Positions 13,588 to 17,843 of a DNA stretch of 17,843 nt are shown in pieces. The notes beneath the pieces are model-generated. The model was not told the origin of the DNA, ran no database searches, and worked only from the letters and a program-made list of their open reading frames with translations. The position numbers and the translations under genes are program-made. Position 1 is the stretch's first letter; every line of letters starts with the position of its first letter. The DNA is from DATDVH01 sp035290045 (GTDB taxonomy: Bacteria; Patescibacteriota; Microgenomatia; UBA1406; HO2-37-13b): contig DATDVH010000059.1 in NCBI GenBank assembly GCA_035290045.1, positions 1 through 17,843 on the forward strand, in the 5' to 3' direction.

Positions 13588-14430
13588 ATGCACAATTTGC
13601 AGGAAAAAGCTATAGAAGCCACACTCAAAGGCGATTTTCAAAAAGCAAATAAGCTGAACATGTTCATCATAAAAAATAATTCGTACGATCTTGACGCTTA
13701 CTTGCGACTCGGATTTGCTCATCTACAAATGAGTAATTTCAGAAAAGCTCGCCTTTATTATCAAAAAGCATTAAAGCTCCAAAACCATAATTTGATCGCT
13801 CAGACAAATCTTGAAAAAATTGCCATTCTTGAAAAACGAGGAAAATCAAGACTTGATAAAAAAACATCGCTCTCATTTGACCCCAATCTTTTCTTAAATG
13901 TTGTAGGAAAAACAAAAGCAACCGCACTGATAAATCTTGGGAACATTAGCATTCTGGCGAAACTTAAAATAGGACAACGCATGTACATAAAAATAAAAAA
14001 ACGCCGTGTTGAAATACGCACTGAAAATAACGAATATATAGGCGCTCTCCCTGATGATATTTCAAAACGACTCATTTTCTTTATTGAAGCAAAAAGCATA
14101 TACCACACATATATTAAAGAAGTGTCAAAAAATCAAGTTGACATATTTCTCAAAGAAGAACAAAAGGGAAAAAAAGTAGCAACCTATGTCTCATTTCCAC
14201 GCAATATTCAAGAAGACCTTAAAAGTATGGGTATAACTGAAAACACTAATGATGAAGAACAGCATGACGATGAAAAACAAAATCTTGAAAAAGATCGGAG
14301 CGAAGATGATGATGAGAGTACAAAAGAAACTCCTATTGATATTGAAGCGCTCGCAGAACAAATTGACGAAAAGGAAGAATTCACGGAGAATAATCAGTTT
14401 GAAGAAGAAAAAGATGATTTTGAAGAATGA
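13588..14430 (+). CDS. TPR protein with HIRAN-like domain and acidic tail
   Basis: A 280-aa soluble protein in three parts. Residues 1-80 form two TPR-type helical hairpins (DAYLRLGFAHLQMSNFRKAR, YYQKALKLQ). Residues about 100-190 resemble a HIRAN-like beta domain: LNVVGKTKATALINLG, a basic KIKKRRVEIRTENN strand, then EYIGALPDDISKRL, matching the G-(Y/A)LP-D signature of domains that bind DNA ends or act as protein modules. Residues 218-280 are a disordered tail dominated by Glu and Asp. The function is unknown; the domain call is from pattern, with moderate confidence. It has its own TTGACA promoter. Its last 37 nt overlap the convergent small membrane gene on the other strand. Confidence 0.8.
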   Translation: MHNLQEKAIEATLKGDFQKANKLNMFIIKNNSYDLDAYLRLGFAHLQMSNFRKARLYYQKALKLQNHNLIAQTNLEKIAILEKRGKSRLDKKTSLSFDPNLFLNVVGKTKATALINLGNISILAKLKIGQRMYIKIKKRRVEIRTENNEYIGALPDDISKRLIFFIEAKSIYHTYIKEVSKNQVDIFLKEEQKGKKVATYVSFPRNIQEDLKSMGITENTNDEEQHDDEKQNLEKDRSEDDDESTKETPIDIEALAEQIDEKEEFTENNQFEEEKDDFEE

Positions 14431-14594
14431 TAATGAATGATTTTATTTTTAAAAAAAAGAATGGTTCCTTTTATTGATCTTTTCTTTTGAAAAGTTTTAT
14501 ACAATTCATCTGCAAAATGCATATCTTTCATTGAATTCAACGCCCACACAAAAGAAATCAAAAAAATAACGAGACTAATAACTACAATAATCAT
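14394..14594 (-). CDS. Small single-span membrane protein (66 aa)
   Basis: One N-terminal membrane helix (IIVVISLVIFLISFVWAL, 2-19) followed by a basic cytoplasmic part with QKKRSIKGTILFFKNKIIHY and a Ser-rich end. The ATG at 14594 overlaps the stop of the LytR_C-like gene (ATGA), and AAAGGAG lies 8 nt before it, the clearest Shine-Dalgarno in the window; this supports it over the in-frame GTG at 14603. It is therefore translated from a downstream position in an operon. Its 3' 37 nt lie antisense to the acidic tail of the TPR gene. I do not know its function; the KGTILFFKNKI pattern looks like a conserved small protein rather than noise. Confidence 0.7.
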   Translation of the reverse strand: MIIVVISLVIFLISFVWALNSMKDMHFADELYKTFQKKRSIKGTILFFKNKIIHYHSSKSSFSSSN

Positions 14595-15472
14595 AACTCC
14601 CACTCCTTTTCTATTCTCTCATCTAAGACAATAGTAATATCTGACTTGACCACATCGTTTTCTTTTTTTCTCCCTATGGGGCATGAAAAAACATGTGCAA
14701 GATATCTACTGGTCAAAGACGGCTTACCACCATCAAAAGTATCTTTTATTATACAATTTTCTTTTTCATTTGTAGATGACAGATCAACTACTCGTATTCC
14801 TTCTCCCTCAAGTATCTGTGCCAAACGGTGCGCTGTCGCATAGTGTGTATATAAAAGACTCACCTTTTTTCCTTCAGTGCGAAACGATTTTTGATAAAAA
14901 TAACCTTGATACGTGCCGCGTCCTAATTCTTGAGTATTCAATTCAATAAAATCGCTCCTTCTTTTACCGACTAATACAAAAAATAAAACTGCACGCTCAA
15001 ATAATGACCCGTTACTGCGATAATTGAACGAAAGCACTGTTTGAAAACGTGGAATTGATTCTATGGCAGATAATACAGTAGTGTCCGAATATACTTGAGT
15101 TTTTTTGGGATAAAAATAAAAATCAACCATACTTGAAGTAGAATAAGAAAAAGTTTTTTGTATAAGTGCAGGATTTTTTTCAAGCTCAGAAAGTCTGCCA
15201 AGAGAACCAATTTTATATGTACCGTATCCGCCAGGAATAGTCACTAACAAATCGTTGCGATAAGGAATCTGATAATATACTCCATCATTCAAACCCAGAG
15301 ATAAAAAAACAGTATTTTTACCATAAAAAACCAAATTCAAACGATCTTTTTTTAAGAAAATAAGCGAATGCGTAACCGAGCGTACAAAAACAAACAAAAA
15401 GTATCCGACTAATAAAAAAAGCAATAGCAACCACACGAATCGTCCGTTTCTTTTTGGGCTTATTTTTCTCAT
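14591..15472 (-). CDS. LCP/LytR_C-like membrane-anchored envelope protein
   Basis: A 293-aa protein with one membrane helix (13-31) and an extracytoplasmic region. Residues 53-180 weakly recall LytR-CpsA-Psr domains (LLVTIPGGYGTYKIGSLGRL then a DFYFYP strand) but lack the usual SIPRD and the Arg/Asp core, so phosphotransferase activity is doubtful. Residues about 203-286 fit the LytR_C domain: VSLLYTHYATAHRLAQILEGEGIRVVDL is the alpha/beta unit that normally reads V.V.NGTG..GLA..L...G..V. C240 and C264 might pair. The gene starts 3 nt after the antiporter stop and its stop overlaps the small membrane gene, so the three are an operon. An envelope role is inferred. Confidence 0.65.
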   Translation of the reverse strand: MRKISPKRNGRFVWLLLLFLLVGYFLFVFVRSVTHSLIFLKKDRLNLVFYGKNTVFLSLGLNDGVYYQIPYRNDLLVTIPGGYGTYKIGSLGRLSELEKNPALIQKTFSYSTSSMVDFYFYPKKTQVYSDTTVLSAIESIPRFQTVLSFNYRSNGSLFERAVLFFVLVGKRRSDFIELNTQELGRGTYQGYFYQKSFRTEGKKVSLLYTHYATAHRLAQILEGEGIRVVDLSSTNEKENCIIKDTFDGGKPSLTSRYLAHVFSCPIGRKKENDVVKSDITIVLDERIEKEWEL

Positions 15473-15475
15473 TTT

Positions 15476-17197
15476 TTATACCATCCCATGCTCCAGTTTC
15501 AAACGTTTGATTTTTCCAACGATCGCATCTCGCGGAATATTAAAATTAAGTAATATTTTTTTGATCATAGAGAGAGCCGCTTCAAACTCTGGCTGAATGA
15601 CGATATGAGCGCCCAAATCTTTCATACGACGCTGATATCTCTCTTGATGAGCCCGTGCAAAAATAATAATAGAGCGATTGAGACGCCTCCCATGAAGAAT
15701 AATCGCCTCTTGAGAAAATGTGTCTGGCAATGCAGTGATCAACACCTTTGCTTTCTCTGTGTTCGCATAATCAAGCACGTCAATATCAGTAGGATCTCCA
15801 TAGATAATAGAGATATCTTTTTTCCTCGCCTCTATGACTGTGTGGATATTATAATCAATTGCTACAAAAGGTATACCAGCAAGATAAAGCGCACGTCCTA
15901 TATAACTTCCTAACCTTCCATAACCACAAATCACTACATGGTTGACATATTCAGCTGCATGCACATGAGCTGGTTCACGATCGCGAGACTCCAAAAAAGC
16001 ATATAAATAAGGAGCGTGTCGGACTAATATCTTTTTTAATGAAAAATAAAATCTATCTTTATGATGCGCCATAATAGGAGTAATCGCAATACTGATAAGG
16101 ACAACCATCAAAATGATCATATATAACTCATGCGAGACAATTCCTCCTTTCACCCCTTCCTGAAGGATAATAAACGCAAACTCTCCTGCTTGAAAAAGAA
16201 ATAATCCAGCAGAAAAAGCAGTACGAGAATGCAGACGCAAAGCAATAAAAATAATAGCTATAACAATAAATTTAATCAATAATAAAAATACGGTAAAAAC
16301 AATGATTAAAGGAAGGTGCGCAACAATGATTGAAAAATCAATCTGACTCCCCAAAAAAACAAAAAAAAGAAGAGCAAACACGTCTCTTATGGGCCGCATT
16401 TGTGAAAAAATATGATAATGTTCTAATGTTTGTGCGATTAACGCACCAGACAAAAAAGCCGCAACAGTCGCAGGAAGCTTCAGAAAAGAAAATACCATCA
16501 CCGCAGCAAGAATAAAAATAAGAGTCAGTAAATTCAACAATTCTCGGGAAGTTTTTGCAAGTCTGCCGAACATAAAAGGAACTAATTTTTTTCCTGCAAA
16601 ATACATCAAGATAAAAACTATCGCCAATTTACCCACACTAATCACTACAGACACCACTGTATTCCATGCACTTCCCGTCGCTGAAAGAGATGAAACGATG
16701 ATCAACAAAGGAATTGCAATGATGTCTTGAAAAAGCACAATACCAATAATCATCCCTCCCAATAACGAATGCTCCTCTCCTCTCTCTTGAATAATCTTGG
16801 CAACGACTGCAGTTGAGGAAAGTGCACACGCAAAACCAATAAGAAGAGATTGCACAAAGCCAAATTGAAAAAGTAACGAAATCAAAAAGATACACAGAGC
16901 ACTGATCCCAACCTGCGAAAATCCTGCGACGATGATAAATCGTTTGTAACGAATAAATTGACTCATATCAAGCTCCAAACCAACCAAAAAAAGAAGCAGA
17001 ATGACTCCGATAGTCGCCAGTTGAGATAGCAGAAGTTCTCCTGCCTGATTATGTATAAATATACCTAAAAATATACCACCTACGAGGTATCCGACTAATG
17101 TGGGTAATCTCAATTTCACTGCAACCCATCCACAGATAAAGGGAAGAACTAAAAATAAAAGCAACATTCCCACTGTACTGATTGAAAGATCGGTCAT
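15476..17197 (-). CDS. CPA2/Kef-type cation-proton antiporter with TrkA-N domain
   Basis: A 573-aa protein. Residues 5-375 hold about twelve membrane segments of the monovalent cation:proton antiporter-2 family, with LPTLVGYLVGGIFLG (31-45), SSTAVVAKI (127-135) and the ion-binding FQDIIAIPLL (156-165), where Q157-D158 is the QD pair of KefB/KefC-type K+/H+ antiporters. A soluble Rossmann TrkA-N/RCK domain follows (419-540) with VVICGYGRLGSYIG (GxGxxG), an acidic D448 at the end of the second strand and IIYGDPTD, expected to bind NAD(H) and gate transport. There is no TrkA-C domain. The start is set at ATG 17197, since the longer frame begins with TTG at 17206. It lies 19 nt downstream of the DksA-like gene and may be cotranscribed. 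Confidence 0.92.
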   Translation of the reverse strand: MTDLSISTVGMLLLFLVLPFICGWVAVKLRLPTLVGYLVGGIFLGIFIHNQAGELLLSQLATIGVILLLFLVGLELDMSQFIRYKRFIIVAGFSQVGISALCIFLISLLFQFGFVQSLLIGFACALSSTAVVAKIIQERGEEHSLLGGMIIGIVLFQDIIAIPLLIIVSSLSATGSAWNTVVSVVISVGKLAIVFILMYFAGKKLVPFMFGRLAKTSRELLNLLTLIFILAAVMVFSFLKLPATVAAFLSGALIAQTLEHYHIFSQMRPIRDVFALLFFVFLGSQIDFSIIVAHLPLIIVFTVFLLLIKFIVIAIIFIALRLHSRTAFSAGLFLFQAGEFAFIILQEGVKGGIVSHELYMIILMVVLISIAITPIMAHHKDRFYFSLKKILVRHAPYLYAFLESRDREPAHVHAAEYVNHVVICGYGRLGSYIGRALYLAGIPFVAIDYNIHTVIEARKKDISIIYGDPTDIDVLDYANTEKAKVLITALPDTFSQEAIILHGRRLNRSIIIFARAHQERYQRRMKDLGAHIVIQPEFEAALSMIKKILLNFNIPRDAIVGKIKRLKLEHGMV

Positions 17198-17216
17198 ATA
17201 TCTCAATGATACAACA

Positions 17217-17582
17217 TTATTTTACCAACCGCTTCTCGCAGTGTATGCAGTACTTTGCCTCGGGAATAAGCTGAAGCCGCTCAATCACGATCAATACTCC
17301 ACAACTCTCACACACCCCATATTTCCCTTTGAGAGTTTTCTTAAAGGCATGCTTCACATTGTCTAATTTTTTTGAAAGCGCGGTAATTTGTGCGATAATC
17401 GTATCATGTCCTACTTGTTCGCGTACATCCGTATCTATCGCGGCATTATCATTTGCATGATCTGGGTCATTGAAAGGATCTTCTTTGTGCAATTCATCAA
17501 TACGTTTTACCAACTGCGCCTCATCTTGTATGAGCTTTTTTTTCAGGTCGTCTTGTAGCTTTTTTGATAATTTTTGCGGCAT
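17217..17582 (-). CDS. DksA/TraR-family C4 zinc-finger protein
   Basis: A 121-aa protein with an N-terminal helical pair (4-35 and 58-85) and a C4 zinc finger: C91-ES-C94 and C112-IH-C115, spaced 17 residues apart. KGKYGVCESCG and ERLQLIPEAKYCIHCE are typical. Members of the family bind the secondary channel of RNA polymerase; in DksA two aspartates at the coil tip (DxxDxA) are important. Here the tip region is DHANDNAAID, near 41-50, with DNAAID resembling that motif. The ATG at 17582 has no Shine-Dalgarno. An upstream frame on the same strand overlaps its first 62 nt. A transcription-regulator role is from family knowledge. Confidence 0.9.
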   Translation of the reverse strand: MPQKLSKKLQDDLKKKLIQDEAQLVKRIDELHKEDPFNDPDHANDNAAIDTDVREQVGHDTIIAQITALSKKLDNVKHAFKKTLKGKYGVCESCGVLIVIERLQLIPEAKYCIHCEKRLVK

Positions 17583-17843
17583 ATTTTTCTAATGAAATAA
17601 ATAATAATTGTATATTCTTAAAAATGATTCTATGAAAAAAAACTAAAAAATAAAGAAAGAAAAAAACGACTAATAATAACGATATTCCAAAATTAACACT
17701 GAAACCAACAAAGTATAAAGGATGCGCTTTTATCTTGTCAAGTAATAGATATGCTAATGAAAAAAAACTTATAAAAAAATACCACCCAAAACCATGCGGC
17801 AATTTTTCCCTCCGTACCAAAAACAAAATCCTCTGTACGCAAT
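17521..17843 (-). CDS. Possible membrane protein, partial at window edge
   Basis: A minus-strand frame is open from the right window edge and ends at 17521. It encodes about 107 residues with two hydrophobic stretches (WYFFISFFSLAYLLL and VGFSVNFGISLLLVVFFFLYFLVFF) and a basic C-terminus (KIIKKATRRPEKK). The hydrophobic pattern is protein-like, but the 62-nt overlap with the well-supported DksA-like gene is long, and no ATG start lies in the window. It may be a true gene end, possibly frameshifted. No family is recognised. Confidence 0.4.
   Translation of the reverse strand, partial: CVQRILFLVRREKLPHGFGWYFFISFFSLAYLLLDKIKAHPLYFVGFSVNFGISLLLVVFFFLYFLVFFHRIIFKNIQLLFISLEKYAAKIIKKATRRPEKKAHTR

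Noticed and set aside
1..17843. CRISPR array or phage cluster
   Set aside because: No regularly spaced direct repeats of 25-40 nt and no capsid, terminase, portal or Cas genes were found.

Overview
The window is an AT-rich (roughly 35% GC by eye), gene-dense piece of a bacterial chromosome, with genes on both strands, short or overlapping junctions and little intergenic space. Short CPR-style proteins, scattered GC-rich palindromes, nearly absent Shine-Dalgarno sequences and strong -35/-10 boxes ending 6-9 nt before start codons suggest a member of the Patescibacteria/CPR. This is inference from style; no taxonomic marker gene is present.

Layout. (1) 93-3384, minus strand: a DUF2079 membrane protein, a DPM1/GtrB-like glycosyltransferase and an EamA/DMT permease, tightly packed (4-nt overlap, 2-nt gap). 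They could synthesise, flip and transfer a lipid-linked sugar. (2) 3450-5567, plus strand: a restriction-modification pair, an N4-cytosine-type methyltransferase with a C-terminal nuclease-dead SNase-like domain, overlapped by a PD-(D/E)XK endonuclease that resembles the MjaI family. The tetranucleotide CTAG, which MjaI cuts, was found only twice by eye in the window. (3) 5621-7364: a Xer-type tyrosine recombinase and a soluble GGDEF protein with a divergent promoter region. (4) 7398-9350, minus strand: a large anchored extracytoplasmic protein of unknown function.

(5) 9425-10197: the most unusual stretch. A complete tRNA-Ser(GGA) is preceded by a second copy of its 5' half, exactly 340 bp upstream, and a small GIY-YIG nuclease gene fills the space between. 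The truncated copy is itself interrupted by a 31-nt double hairpin between anticodon bases 34 and 35. A truncated XRE helix-turn-helix gene lies on the other side of the tRNA. This looks like a minimal tRNA-targeting mobile cassette. (6) 10277-11983, plus strand: an anchored cyclophilin, an ITPase-like pyrophosphatase and a single-domain response regulator. (7) 11984-12643: about 660 bp with no convincing gene but several perfect small inverted repeats.

(8) 12644-17843: a polytopic membrane protein (minus) divergent from a TPR/HIRAN-like protein (plus), then a minus-strand set running from the right edge: a partial membrane ORF, a DksA/TraR zinc-finger protein, a CPA2/Kef cation-proton antiporter with a TrkA-N domain, an LCP/LytR_C-like envelope protein and a 66-aa membrane protein whose 3' end overlaps the TPR gene.

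A window-wide theme is probable leaderless transcription: for at least five genes clear promoter boxes place the transcription start at, or within about three bases of, the start codon, and this settles start choices at 6675 and 9350.
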